A stretch of DNA of 64,000 nt from Bacteroides caccae (GTDB lineage Bacteria > Bacteroidota > Bacteroidia > Bacteroidales > Bacteroidaceae). The stretch is taken from NCBI RefSeq assembly GCF_002222615.2, contig NZ_CP022412.2:3162001-3226000 (forward strand). Reading direction: 5' to 3'. A program made the translations under genes and the position numbers. The notes beneath the pieces were generated by a model. It searched no databases, had not been told where the DNA came from, and saw nothing but the letters and a program-made list of their open reading frames with translations. Positions within the stretch are counted from its first letter, which is position 1, and every line of letters starts with the position of its first letter. Positions 26,142 to 35,980 of the stretch are shown here, one piece after another.

Positions 26142-27292
26142 TGGGTAAATATTTAATCGTTGGTTGTGGTTTGTCTGGATCTGTGATTGGCAGAGAACTT
26201 GCTGAGGATGGTCATGATATTACTATATGGGATAGACGTGATCATATAGGAGGAAATATGTATGATTATCTTGATGAGCATGGTATTATAGTTCATAAAT
26301 ATGGCCCTCATTGCTTTCACACAAATAATAAGGCATTGTATGATTATATGTGCCGCTACAATCAATGGCGTCCTTTTAGAATTTTTTGCCAAGCAGAAAT
26401 AAATGGTAAAGCAACGCCATCGCCATTCAATTTCCAGACGATTGATGATTTTTATACAAAAGATGATGCGCAAAAACTCAAAGATGCGTTGAAAGAGAAT
26501 TATCCAAACCGTGAGTTTGTTACAGTTGTAGAGGCTTTGGAATCTCCTGTAAGCATAATTAGAGAATATGCCGAATTTTTATTTGAAAAAGATTATAGCC
26601 TATATACCGCAAAACAATGGGGTATGGCACCCTCAGAGATAGATCCATCTGTTCTTAAACGAGTGCCATTGAGGTTATCGTATAAAGATGGATATTTTGA
26701 TGATGAATATCAGGTTATGCCTGTTACTACTTATGAGCAATTTTTTAAAAATATACTCAATCACCCAAATATTAAGGTAAAGCTTGGAATCGATGCATTG
26801 GATCATATTTCCAAAGACGAAAAACGCAATATTATTCTTGTTGATGGAGATGACAGTTTTAATGTAATCTATACAGGTGCATTAGACGAATTATTTGATT
26901 GTTGCTATGGTAAGCTTCCATATAGATCATTAAGGTTTGAATGGAAGTATGAAGAGAAAGATAGCTTCCAAGGAGCACCTTTGGTGGCATATCCTCAAGC
27001 TGAAGGGTATACTCGCATAGTAGAATACAAGAAAATGCCACTTCAGGATGTAAAGGGAACTTCTTATGCAGTAGAATATCCTCTTCCTTATAATCATAGT
27101 GAGGAAGTAGAACCATATTATCCTATACTGACAGAACATAGTCAAAGCCTCTATATTCAATATAGAGAACTTGCTTCAAAATATTCTAATTTAATTGCAT
27201 GTGGAAGATTGGCTGACTTTAAATATTATAATATGGATCAAGCACTAAATCGATCATTAGCCCAGAGTCGAATAATTCAAGAAAAGAAGTAA
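26141..27292 (+). CDS. glf: UDP-galactopyranose mutase
   Basis: A 383-residue flavoprotein with an FAD-binding start 'YLIVGCGLSGSVIGRELAED', then 'HIGGNMYDYLDEHG' and 'YGPHCFHTNN', the classic Glf signature, and 'AKQWG' and 'RIVEYKKM' further on. It interconverts UDP-galactopyranose and UDP-galactofuranose, the donor for Galf. Because the local galE is dead, UDP-galactose must come from an epimerase elsewhere. Its start overlaps the preceding stop by one base. Confidence 0.93.
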   Translation: MGKYLIVGCGLSGSVIGRELAEDGHDITIWDRRDHIGGNMYDYLDEHGIIVHKYGPHCFHTNNKALYDYMCRYNQWRPFRIFCQAEINGKATPSPFNFQTIDDFYTKDDAQKLKDALKENYPNREFVTVVEALESPVSIIREYAEFLFEKDYSLYTAKQWGMAPSEIDPSVLKRVPLRLSYKDGYFDDEYQVMPVTTYEQFFKNILNHPNIKVKLGIDALDHISKDEKRNIILVDGDDSFNVIYTGALDELFDCCYGKLPYRSLRFEWKYEEKDSFQGAPLVAYPQAEGYTRIVEYKKMPLQDVKGTSYAVEYPLPYNHSEEVEPYYPILTEHSQSLYIQYRELASKYSNLIACGRLADFKYYNMDQALNRSLAQSRIIQEKK

Positions 27293-27300
27293 TTAAATAA

Positions 27301-28389
27301 ATGGGTACAAAGAACAGAAATTCAAGTATTGAATTACTTAAGTTAATTTCAATTATACTTATTGTGTTGTCGCATGCTGCAGCTAGTGCACCTATTGCTA
27401 CTAAAAATGGGGGGGATTTAGTACTATTAAATTCATTAAAAATAACAATTACTAATTTAGGTCAAATCGGTAATTGCATTTTTTTTGTTAGCTCTGTATG
27501 GTTTTTGTTAGAATCTTATAATGTTAAAATTAATAAGGCAATAAAAATGATTGTAGAATCATTTTGTACTTCTGTTTTTTGCCTTGCAATAGTTTTGCTT
27601 GCAGGATATAATATCCCTCTTAAAGAGATAGTCTTTTCTTTTTTCCCATTAACTTTTGGATTTTATTGGTTTATATCTTGCTATATTTTAATATATTTAA
27701 TTCACCCATATATAAACTATGTGATAGAAAAATTGAGCCAATTTCAACTCTTTTGTATCGTTAGTAGTTTTGTATTGCTTTATAGTGTATACGTTTTAAT
27801 ATTAGGAGGTGACTATTTTTATTACAACGAGTTAATAGGGTTTCTTTCTCTGTACTTTATTACAGCGTATTTTAAGAAATATTCAAATAATAAATTATCT
27901 AGCAAAAAATTGTGCATATTGATATTGTTACCTTCATTATTATGGATTATTGGGTCAGTATTTTTAGCTATATTGGCTGCTAATGTGGCATCATTCTCAA
28001 ATAAATCACTTTGGCTTAATAAATTTATTAATCCTTGCTTTGTTGCAATAGCTTTGGGACTTGTTTCTTTTGCTAACAAAAGAAAATTTTACCTTGCTTC
28101 GATTAATTATTTATCATCTTTAACATTAATTGTTTTTATGCTTCATAATAATAAATTGGTCAGAACAATTGTTGAGATTGATTTTTATAATAAAATTTTC
28201 CTCAGGGATGGATTTGAATTTTGGATTCCAGCTGTATTAATGTATTTTGGAATATCGATTATTTTATCCTTTGGACTTTCATTTATCTTAGGTAAGATCT
28301 TTAATTTATATCTATTCAATAGATTTATAGAATATATTGCTTTACAGCTTCGAACATTTTTTCTTAATACTTTTTATATTTTTAAATAG
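27301..28389 (+). CDS. Membrane acyltransferase (acyltransferase-3 family)
   Basis: A 362-residue protein with about ten membrane helices. It opens 'NSSIELLKLISIILIVLSHA': the 'IELLK...I.LSHA' pattern, ending in the catalytic-type His, is the start signature of acyltransferase-3 proteins such as OafA and WecH. It probably O-acetylates or otherwise acylates a sugar of the repeat unit. It is very AT-rich. Spacing to the next gene is 2 bases. Confidence 0.82.
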   Translation: MGTKNRNSSIELLKLISIILIVLSHAAASAPIATKNGGDLVLLNSLKITITNLGQIGNCIFFVSSVWFLLESYNVKINKAIKMIVESFCTSVFCLAIVLLAGYNIPLKEIVFSFFPLTFGFYWFISCYILIYLIHPYINYVIEKLSQFQLFCIVSSFVLLYSVYVLILGGDYFYYNELIGFLSLYFITAYFKKYSNNKLSSKKLCILILLPSLLWIIGSVFLAILAANVASFSNKSLWLNKFINPCFVAIALGLVSFANKRKFYLASINYLSSLTLIVFMLHNNKLVRTIVEIDFYNKIFLRDGFEFWIPAVLMYFGISIILSFGLSFILGKIFNLYLFNRFIEYIALQLRTFFLNTFYIFK

Positions 28390-28391
28390 AT

Positions 28392-29459
28392 ATGGCTATA
28401 TTAAGTATTAGCATCCCTACATATAATCGTGTTGAGCAACTGAAGGAGTTAGTAGAATCAATTTTGTTTATTGATACACCAGACATTGAAGTTGTTGTGA
28501 CTAATAATGGATGTACCGATGGTACTATGGCAATGTTGCGTGGTATAGATGACTTACGTCTGAAAGTATTCACAAATGATAAACCAGTTCCTGGTTATTA
28601 TAATATGATACTCGGTCTTTTCAATTCGAATGGTAAATATGTTCTTCATTGTAATGATCGTGATATCTTATGTACTGAACGACTGCTTGAGTTTGTCGAA
28701 TTTTTAAAGAATAATAATTATTCTTATATAAGCACTACACGAAATTATTTAGAGCCAACATATGATTTAAAGGTTTATGATAAGGGATTTTCATCATTAC
28801 TAAATCAAGATTATTCTAGGCATCCTACGGGAATGGTTTTTAATCGCTATTTAATGAATAAGTATCTTCAAAAAGAGACTTATTATAAGTATGTTGACGA
28901 TACTTTTACTTATTGTTTTTTGCTACGTGATTTATTAATATATGAAAAGTCTGCAATTTATGACAATAGAATTTGGAACGAACGGCACAGCTCAATAAAA
29001 TTAAAACTGGCTTCTGGTTCAATTTATAAAGGAGGACTATATTTTGAACCTGAAAGAATTTGCGTGTTTATGAGAAGCGTAATAAAACATTTAATAGGTA
29101 ATCCATATTTTTCTTTAAATGAAAACCAAGAAAAAACTCTTATTATAAGTGTTTTCAAGTATTTTAAGAAACAACTTATATATAAGAAGGAGTGTTTTGT
29201 TGATAATAGAGAATGTGCACATTATGGAATGAAACAACGCTTTATTTCGTATTTCGAAATGAAGAAAAGTTATCTTCAGTACCTACATGAATGTGATGAT
29301 GTTCTTGAAACCACACCTTATACGGATTCGTTGAATAGGGAATGGTCAATGGAAAAAAATAAGATTATGAAATATTTACTAAAAGACTGTCTAAAGGCAG
29401 ATTATTTTATTCTTGTTAAAAAATATAAGAGATTAGTTGATTCAAAATATCCTTACTAG
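28392..29459 (+). CDS. Glycosyltransferase family 2
   Basis: A 355-residue GT-A protein: 'LSISIPTYNRVEQLKELVES' at the N-terminus, 'VVVTNNGCTDGTMA' around residue 38, and 'HCNDRDILC' near residue 90 in the place of the DxD motif. The C-terminal 150 residues are Lys/Tyr-rich and not recognised. It transfers one residue of the capsule repeat; donor unknown. Confidence 0.82.
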   Translation: MAILSISIPTYNRVEQLKELVESILFIDTPDIEVVVTNNGCTDGTMAMLRGIDDLRLKVFTNDKPVPGYYNMILGLFNSNGKYVLHCNDRDILCTERLLEFVEFLKNNNYSYISTTRNYLEPTYDLKVYDKGFSSLLNQDYSRHPTGMVFNRYLMNKYLQKETYYKYVDDTFTYCFLLRDLLIYEKSAIYDNRIWNERHSSIKLKLASGSIYKGGLYFEPERICVFMRSVIKHLIGNPYFSLNENQEKTLIISVFKYFKKQLIYKKECFVDNRECAHYGMKQRFISYFEMKKSYLQYLHECDDVLETTPYTDSLNREWSMEKNKIMKYLLKDCLKADYFILVKKYKRLVDSKYPY

Positions 29460-29460
29460 A

Positions 29461-30633
29461 ATGAAAAAAAAACTTATTTTTATTTGCTGTGAGATGGGAA
29501 AAGGAGGTGTGTCCAAAAGTCTGGCATCTCTTTTAAATACTATTGATTACGATGTTTATAATGTAGATTTATTTTTATTTTCTCGTCAGGGTTTGTTTTT
29601 AGATCAAGTACCTTCAAATGTAAATATTCTCAAAGAAACAACTACATTAAGAGAGTTAATATTTACTTTCAAATTTATAGCAGCATTTAAAAGGTTATTA
29701 TCTATTGTTCTTTGTAAAAGAATAACTTCTTTAGAAAAAAGATGGCGTTTATTTTGGAAATTAAATAAAAAATCATTTCGACCTAATTCTAAAAAGTATG
29801 ATTGTGCAATATCGTATAATGATGGAGTAGAGCTATATTACATGGTTGATTGTCTTTGTGCAAATGTTAAAATTGCTTGGAATCATACTAATTATACTAA
29901 CTCTTTTACCTATAAGCCGACATTAGACAAGTTTTATTATGACAGGGTAAATTATATTGTTACAATATCGGAAGAATGTGCATATACATTAAAAAGAGTA
30001 TTCCCTGAAAATGCGGATAAAGTACGTATCATCGAGAATATTGTTCTGAAAGATACACTTATGTCTTTAGCTGAAGTAGAAAATCCATATGACTCGTATT
30101 CAATAGATAGGGATACCACTGTTATTTGTACTGTAGCTGGTTTGTATGTTAGAAAAGGCTTTGATTATGCATCTGTTGCATTAGGTAATTTAAAAAAAGA
30201 AGGTATAAAGTTTCTTTGGTTTATTGTTGGTGGAGGTCCGGAAGAAAATGAAATTAAAGATCTTGTTAGAAATAATAACATTGAAAATGAAACCTTTTTT
30301 CTACATCAACAATCTAATCCCTATAAATTTGTAAAATGGGCTGATATATTCTTGCTTACAAGCCATGCAGAAGGAAAGAGTATTGCGATTGAAGAGGCCA
30401 AGTTATTAGAGAAACCTATATTGATAACTCATTTTGCTTCAGCTTTTGATCAAATAGAATCTGGTAAGAGTGGTCTCGTTGCAGAAATGACAAATGACTC
30501 AGTTACAGAAAAACTGCGGATGTTAATAGGAGACAAGGACTTACAAACAAATTTGAGTAATTATTTAAAAAACAATACTCATTCTAATAGGGATAAGAAT
30601 ATAAATGCATTATATTCCTTAATTAATTCGTAA
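29461..30633 (+). CDS. Glycosyltransferase family 4
   Basis: I start this at ATG 29461 ('MKKKLIFICCEMGKGGVSKS'), 1 base after the previous stop; an in-frame start at 29437 would overlap the upstream gene by 23 bases and adds no conserved residues. The 390-residue product has the GT-B layout, with the N-terminal 'GKGGVSKSLASLL' loop and the C-terminal nucleotide-sugar motif 'SHAEGKSIAIEEAKLLEKP' (E-x7-E) near residue 310. It is a retaining glycosyltransferase of the repeat-unit assembly. Confidence 0.87.
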   Translation: MKKKLIFICCEMGKGGVSKSLASLLNTIDYDVYNVDLFLFSRQGLFLDQVPSNVNILKETTTLRELIFTFKFIAAFKRLLSIVLCKRITSLEKRWRLFWKLNKKSFRPNSKKYDCAISYNDGVELYYMVDCLCANVKIAWNHTNYTNSFTYKPTLDKFYYDRVNYIVTISEECAYTLKRVFPENADKVRIIENIVLKDTLMSLAEVENPYDSYSIDRDTTVICTVAGLYVRKGFDYASVALGNLKKEGIKFLWFIVGGGPEENEIKDLVRNNNIENETFFLHQQSNPYKFVKWADIFLLTSHAEGKSIAIEEAKLLEKPILITHFASAFDQIESGKSGLVAEMTNDSVTEKLRMLIGDKDLQTNLSNYLKNNTHSNRDKNINALYSLINS

Positions 30634-30641
30634 GATCAAAC

Positions 30642-32093
30642 ATGCTTAAATCATTATATATAAAACTTTCCTCTTCATACTCTTCGTTAAGTGCTCCGGT
30701 AAAAGCCTCTTTTTGGTTTTTAGTATGTAGTATTATCATCAAATGTTTTTCGATGATTAGTACACCAATTTTTACGAGAATTCTAACGGTTGAAGAATAT
30801 GGAAAAACTGCTAACTTTTATTCATGGTATGATTTACTATATCCATTTGTAACATTATACCTCTCAGGTGTTGCTTATAATAATGTATTAATAAAACACG
30901 AAGATGATAGAAATCGGGCAACATTTTCATTGATGACTCTAGCATTAATAGTTGTTTTTTTCTTTTTTATTATATACATTATAGCAGATGAATTTTGGAA
31001 TTCTATGTTTGATATCACTACACCTATGATGTGTATAATGTTTTTACATCTATTATCATATCCAATAGTAGATTTTTGGTCAGCAAAGGAGAGATTTGAT
31101 TATAAATATAAAAAGCTTGTATTTGTATCGTTGTTTATTACCATATCAGGAGTAATAATTGGTATTTTGGGTGTAGTTTATTCTAAATATAAATATGAAT
31201 TCCGTGTTTCTTCTCCAATATTTGTTACTACATTCATTGGTATTATATTATATTTGAATACATACAAACAAGCTGATTATAAATTTACAACTAAGTATTG
31301 GAAATATGCATTAGTTTTGAGCATACCTTTATTGCCACATTATTTATCAATTAAAATTCTTAATCAAGTAGATAGGGTTATGATTACCCAAATGGTTGGG
31401 TTATCTGAAACTGGTTTGTACAATTTGGCATGTACTGTTTCAAATTTAATGATTATAGCAACTGATGCGATTAATAGATCTATGTGTCCGTATGTGTATA
31501 AAAGCATTAAGAACAAGAATATTTTACCTGTAAGAAAGATGACTTCATCTATTTTGTTAGTTGTAATGGTTGTTTCTTTTTTGGAAATGTTAATTGCTCC
31601 TGAATTGATAAAAATATTTGCGACTGATGATTATTTAGATGCTATTTATGTTATTCCTCCTGTAGCAATGTCTATATATTTTATTTTCCTCTATGTTGTT
31701 TTTGCAAATGTTGAATTTTATTTTGAGAAAACAATCTTTGCTACAATTGTGTCAGGAATTGCAGCAGTTATGAATATTGGAATGAATTATATATTTTTAA
31801 AAAAATATGGTTATTATGCTGCTGGGTATACTACTTTGATTTGTTATATGTTGTTTGCATTATTGCATTATTGGAATTATAAGAGAATATTAAAAAGAGA
31901 ACCATATTTAAATGGTATTTTTGATATAAGACACGTCTTACTAATCAGTTTTTCTGGTCTTGCTTTAATGGGTATTTGTTTACTTCTCTATCGGTATTCC
32001 GTAATCAGATTTTCATTAGTAATTATTATCATTACTATTTCTTTTTATTTTAGGAATCAACTCAAGAGTATTATAAAAACTAGCAATAATTAA
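30642..32093 (+). CDS. Wzx-type repeat-unit flippase
   Basis: A 483-residue protein with about 12-14 membrane helices. It begins with 'VKASFWFLVCSIIIKCFSMI' and 'FTRILTVEEYGKTANFYSWY', the characteristic start of the MATE-like polysaccharide transporters (PST family), and later shows 'QVDRVMITQMVGLSETGLYN'. It moves undecaprenyl-linked repeats across the inner membrane to the Wzy polymerase. It is the only flippase in the locus. Confidence 0.9.
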   Translation: MLKSLYIKLSSSYSSLSAPVKASFWFLVCSIIIKCFSMISTPIFTRILTVEEYGKTANFYSWYDLLYPFVTLYLSGVAYNNVLIKHEDDRNRATFSLMTLALIVVFFFFIIYIIADEFWNSMFDITTPMMCIMFLHLLSYPIVDFWSAKERFDYKYKKLVFVSLFITISGVIIGILGVVYSKYKYEFRVSSPIFVTTFIGIILYLNTYKQADYKFTTKYWKYALVLSIPLLPHYLSIKILNQVDRVMITQMVGLSETGLYNLACTVSNLMIIATDAINRSMCPYVYKSIKNKNILPVRKMTSSILLVVMVVSFLEMLIAPELIKIFATDDYLDAIYVIPPVAMSIYFIFLYVVFANVEFYFEKTIFATIVSGIAAVMNIGMNYIFLKKYGYYAAGYTTLICYMLFALLHYWNYKRILKREPYLNGIFDIRHVLLISFSGLALMGICLLLYRYSVIRFSLVIIIITISFYFRNQLKSIIKTSNN

Positions 32094-32094
32094 G

Positions 32095-33132
32095 ATGAAA
32101 ATAACTTTTATCACCCATTCTCTAGCTGGTGGGGGCTCTGAACATGTGCTTACTATTATTGCAAATTACTTTGCAACACATGGGTATGAGGTTACAATTA
32201 TTTCGAGAACACATAAAAATAATCAATATTCAATAGATAGTCATATAGATGTTCAATATGTTGAAACTAAAAGTCATTTGATTTTTTTGAGAAGATCAAG
32301 ACAAATCATAAGAAACATCAAACCAAATACTGTTATATCTTTTGAGTACTTTTATAATATGTGCGCTGTCCTTATTTGTTTAGGACTAAATGTAAAGTTA
32401 TTAATTTCTGAGAGAAATGACCCTGCAAGAGTTGGATCCGGGTTTATTAAAAGTAGAATTCGAAATATCTTATATTCTTTCGCTGATGTCTTAATTTGTC
32501 AGACTGATGATGCAAAGAATTATTTTCCTGATTATATTAGGAAGAAAGTATTTATTATCTTAAATCCAATTATGTCAGGATTACCTTCTAAGCAAGAAAA
32601 AGTCAGAGACAAAGTAATTGTTAATTTTTGTAGATTAAATAAACAAAAAAATATACCTCTATTAATCTCTGCTTTTGAAGAATTTTGTAACATTCATCCT
32701 GATTATGAACTTCATATATATGGGGACGGAGCAGAAAAAGAGACTATTCTTGATATTATTTATTCTAAGCATCTTGAGCGAATAATTAAGGTTTTTCCAA
32801 ATACTCCAAATGTTCACGAATTGGTAATTAATGCAGCAATGTTTGTATCAACTTCCGATTTCGAAGGTTTATCTAATTCTATGCTTGAAGCTCTTTCAAT
32901 GGGTTTACCTACGATTTGTACAGATTGCCCTTGTGGAGGAGCTCGAATGGTTATAGAAGATGGAGTGAACGGTTTTTTAATACCTGTCAATAATCAGAAA
33001 TCTCTTGTTGATAAAATGTTATTAATTGCTGGCAGCTCAGAGTTGACAATAAAATTATCTAACAATGCGCTTAAGATAAATAATAAATTGAATGTAGATA
33101 ATATTTGTAAACAATGGATATCTTTATTATAG
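32095..33132 (+). CDS. Glycosyltransferase family 4
   Basis: A 345-residue GT-B protein. The N-terminal glycine-rich loop is 'HSLAGGGSEHVLTIIANYF'; the C-terminal domain holds 'FCRLNKQKNIPLLISAF', 'IYGDGAEKE' and 'SDFEGLSNSMLEALSMGLP' (E-x7-E, about 255-275). The 'GGxE' loop and the close 'GGARMVIEDGVNGFLIP' are typical of GalNAc/glucosyl-type capsule transferases, but substrate cannot be assigned. It starts 1 base after the wzx stop. Confidence 0.88.
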   Translation: MKITFITHSLAGGGSEHVLTIIANYFATHGYEVTIISRTHKNNQYSIDSHIDVQYVETKSHLIFLRRSRQIIRNIKPNTVISFEYFYNMCAVLICLGLNVKLLISERNDPARVGSGFIKSRIRNILYSFADVLICQTDDAKNYFPDYIRKKVFIILNPIMSGLPSKQEKVRDKVIVNFCRLNKQKNIPLLISAFEEFCNIHPDYELHIYGDGAEKETILDIIYSKHLERIIKVFPNTPNVHELVINAAMFVSTSDFEGLSNSMLEALSMGLPTICTDCPCGGARMVIEDGVNGFLIPVNNQKSLVDKMLLIAGSSELTIKLSNNALKINNKLNVDNICKQWISLL

Positions 33133-33145
33133 TTAAGTTTGAATT

Positions 33146-34213
33146 ATGAAAATTTTACATATAGCTTCTATTGGACGTATTTATGAAGGCATTGGCACAG
33201 TGATAAATCACTTGTATCAAGAACAAATTAATTTGGGACATGATGTGCGTATTATTTCTAAGAGACAGAATTTGCTTTATACAAATTTGCCTATTTCCAC
33301 AATAATTTCAACTCGCGACTTTGAGTCTTTTATTTCTGAGTGGATTCCTGATATTGTAATATTCCATTCTCATTTTCATGTTGAATTTGTCCGTTTTAGT
33401 AAGATTCTGTCTATTAAACATATACCGTATTGTGTACAATTACATGGCGCTTTATCTAAAGAAAACTATAGAAAAGGATTTTTAAAGAAGTTTTTTGGTG
33501 GAAAAATATTTTTTAACAGTGTATTAAAGAATGCGAGTTCCATTATTTATTTAAACGAATCCGAATATAATAATAGTGTTGTTCCTTATATTAACCCCAA
33601 GAGGTGTATTATTCCTAATGGTTGTGAAGATTCTGATAATGCTGTTATTACTCCAAACAAAAGAGATAATATTAATTTGACATTTATTGGTCGTATTAAT
33701 TATTATCATAAAGGTTTGGATGTTTTGATTAATGCTTTGAAGATAATTGATACTATTGATAATCCAAAATTTCATATTAATTTTTATGGTAATGAAAATG
33801 ATGTGGATGTTGAACGTTTAAAACAGGATTTAACTTCTATTTCACATGGCAGTTATATGGGAGGTGTCTATGGCGATAATAAAGTTAAAGTGCTCCTTGA
33901 TACTGATATTTTTATTCTAACTAGTAGATATGAGGGCATGCCTATGGGAGTGCTAGAAGCTTGGTCATATGGAATTCCTTGCATATTATCTGATGGTACT
34001 AATATGATTAATTCCGATACACTTGAGAATTCATATTGGAAAGTGTCCTTAGATCCTAAATTGCTGGCAACATCTATTATTTCTTCTATTCGTGAATATA
34101 GACAAAATCCCCAAATATTTAGACAAGCAGCCTTCTTGGAATCAAAAAAAAATAGTTGGAAAAATATCGGTGAAGCTACAATTAATATATATAATAAAAT
34201 AATTAAGGGGTGA
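33146..34213 (+). CDS. Glycosyltransferase family 4
   Basis: A 355-residue GT-B protein: 'ILHIASIGRIYEGIGTVINH' at the start, 'QLHGALSKENYRKG' mid-way, 'LTFIGRINYYHKGLDVLINA' at the hinge and 'SRYEGMPMGVLEAWSYGIP' (E-x7-E) near residue 255. It is a retaining glycosyltransferase acting on the growing lipid-linked repeat. 13 bases separate it from the preceding gene. Confidence 0.88.
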   Translation: MKILHIASIGRIYEGIGTVINHLYQEQINLGHDVRIISKRQNLLYTNLPISTIISTRDFESFISEWIPDIVIFHSHFHVEFVRFSKILSIKHIPYCVQLHGALSKENYRKGFLKKFFGGKIFFNSVLKNASSIIYLNESEYNNSVVPYINPKRCIIPNGCEDSDNAVITPNKRDNINLTFIGRINYYHKGLDVLINALKIIDTIDNPKFHINFYGNENDVDVERLKQDLTSISHGSYMGGVYGDNKVKVLLDTDIFILTSRYEGMPMGVLEAWSYGIPCILSDGTNMINSDTLENSYWKVSLDPKLLATSIISSIREYRQNPQIFRQAAFLESKKNSWKNIGEATINIYNKIIKG

Positions 34214-34244
34214 TTATTGAAAGTTATTTTTAAATTTTAATTTT

Positions 34245-35126
34245 ATGATTAAAAAAATTTTATTTATCATTGCAAAGATGATGGTAGTTTTACCAGACTC
34301 TGTTTTTCTCAGTCTCATCTATCGTTTGAAAACTGGACGAGTTCTACATCTTAAGAATCCTCAAAGAATGTCTGAAAAGATTCAGCATTATAAAGCATAT
34401 TATCGAGATGAAAAAATGCTTCCTTGTACGGATAAATATCTTGTTCGTGATGTAGTAAAACAACGACTTAGAACTGATAGATATTTGAATGAATTATATC
34501 AAGTTTGTGATAATGCAGAAGAAATTAATTTTGACAAACTTCCTAGTCAGTTTGTTATTAAGACAACTGATGGCGGTAGTGGCAATAACATTTTTGTATG
34601 CAAAGATAAGTCAAATATAGATATTCCTAGTATTATTAAGGAAGTGAATAGCTGGAGAAATAAAAAATTATATGTAATTTCTCGTGAATGGGCATACAGA
34701 GGTGCAAAACAATCTCGAATAGTTGTTGAAAAATTCTTGGAAGACAAAAGTAATTCGGATGGATCTATTAATGATTATAAATTTCTTTGTTTCGATGGAA
34801 AATTCCGTTATTTGTGGGTAGATACAGGCCGCTATTCTAATTTTAAAAGAGGATGGTGGGATGAAAACTTGAAACCAATTAAAGTTAGAGATAATCGCCC
34901 TATTATGGATCCACCTATTGCTTTACCTGAGAATATTAATGAAATGATTAAATTGTCCGAAAAACTATCTTCTGGATTTCCTCATGCAAGAATCGATTGG
35001 TATAATATTGGAGGGAAGATAATTTTTGGTGAAATTACCTTCTATTCTTGGAGCGGATATAGCGTTTTTGATCCAGATAGTTTTGACTTCGAGATGGGTA
35101 AATATTTTAATATCAATTATAAATAA
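34245..35126 (+). CDS. TupA-like ATP-grasp protein (glycosyltransferase-associated)
   Basis: A 293-residue protein with 'FVIKTTDGGSGNNIFVCKD' (ATP-grasp nucleotide loop, about 102-120), 'SREWAYRGAKQSRIVVEKFL', 'DYKFLCFDGKFRYLWVD' and the metal-site region 'ARIDWYNIGGKIIFGEITFY'. This is the pattern of the TupA-like ATP-grasp family found in capsule and teichuronic-acid clusters. The family probably joins an amino acid or other carboxylate to a glycan by an amide-type bond; the exact reaction is not established. GalA, predicted from the start of the locus, would offer a carboxylate partner. Confidence 0.8.
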   Translation: MIKKILFIIAKMMVVLPDSVFLSLIYRLKTGRVLHLKNPQRMSEKIQHYKAYYRDEKMLPCTDKYLVRDVVKQRLRTDRYLNELYQVCDNAEEINFDKLPSQFVIKTTDGGSGNNIFVCKDKSNIDIPSIIKEVNSWRNKKLYVISREWAYRGAKQSRIVVEKFLEDKSNSDGSINDYKFLCFDGKFRYLWVDTGRYSNFKRGWWDENLKPIKVRDNRPIMDPPIALPENINEMIKLSEKLSSGFPHARIDWYNIGGKIIFGEITFYSWSGYSVFDPDSFDFEMGKYFNINYK

Positions 35127-35154
35127 CAACTTATCCTGATAATTATTTAATGTA

Positions 35155-35976
35155 ATGCAGAAAGTTGCAGTAACATTACCAGTATACAAAAATGATAAGG
35201 TTCCTTATATTCATCTTTCGTTTGATAGTATACTGAATCAAACATATAAGAATATCCATCTCTATGTTGGAGTGGATGGCCCTGTTGGTGAGGATCTTGA
35301 GAAGTGCCTCAAGGAATATGAGCAGAATGATAAGGTAACGGTATGTTGGTTCCCTGAAAATAGAGGATTGGCAATCGTATTGAATGATCTGCTGGATGTT
35401 TGCTTCAAGGCTGATTATAATATAATCGCCCGTATGGATGCGGATGATATATCAATGCTAGAAAGAATAGAGAAGCAGGTGGCTTATCTTGAATCACATC
35501 AGGATATTGATGTGGTGGGTGGAGCCATTGAGGAGATAGATGAAAATAGCGAAAGCAGAGAAAAGACGATTACATATCCAGAGACTCATGATGGGTGTTA
35601 TAAGTTTTTTGCTCGAAGAAATCCTCATGCTCATCCTGCAGTTACTTTTAGAAAGAGATTTTTTGAAAAGGCTGAATGTAAATATCGTCCTGAATACCGA
35701 CAAAACCAGGATACGATGTTGTGGGTGGATGGCATGAAGGCAGGTACGCGACATGCTAACCTAAAGGATGTTGTATTACAATTCCGCTTCACCGATTCGT
35801 TATTCAAGAAAAGACGTAATGGTTGGGCTTTTGCTAAAAAACAGTTTAACGATCGTTTGATGATCAATAAAACTTTGGGATATGGAATGGGTGCCAATGT
35901 ATTTGGTTTCTTGATGTTCTGTATGCTTGTAAGTCCACCTTGGGTAAAGAAAATTGCTTATAAGGTATTCAGATAA
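35155..35976 (+). CDS. Glycosyltransferase family 2, AmsE-like
   Basis: A 273-residue GT-A protein with 'VTLPVYKNDKVPYIHLSFDS', 'YVGVDGPVGEDLEK', 'ENRGLAIVLNDLLDVC' and the metal motif 'ARMDADDISM' (about residues 93-102), then 'NPHAHPAVTFRK' and 'RQNQDTMLWVDG'. This combination is typical of AmsE/GalNAc-type transferases. A short C-terminal hydrophobic segment may touch the membrane. It is followed by dead genes up to 36733. Confidence 0.88.
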   Translation: MQKVAVTLPVYKNDKVPYIHLSFDSILNQTYKNIHLYVGVDGPVGEDLEKCLKEYEQNDKVTVCWFPENRGLAIVLNDLLDVCFKADYNIIARMDADDISMLERIEKQVAYLESHQDIDVVGGAIEEIDENSESREKTITYPETHDGCYKFFARRNPHAHPAVTFRKRFFEKAECKYRPEYRQNQDTMLWVDGMKAGTRHANLKDVVLQFRFTDSLFKKRRNGWAFAKKQFNDRLMINKTLGYGMGANVFGFLMFCMLVSPPWVKKIAYKVFR

Positions 35977-35980
35977 TTAT

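Noticed and set aside
29437..29460. Upstream start of the family-4 glycosyltransferase
   Set aside because: It lies within the previous gene; ATG 29461 follows its stop by one base and begins the conserved domain.
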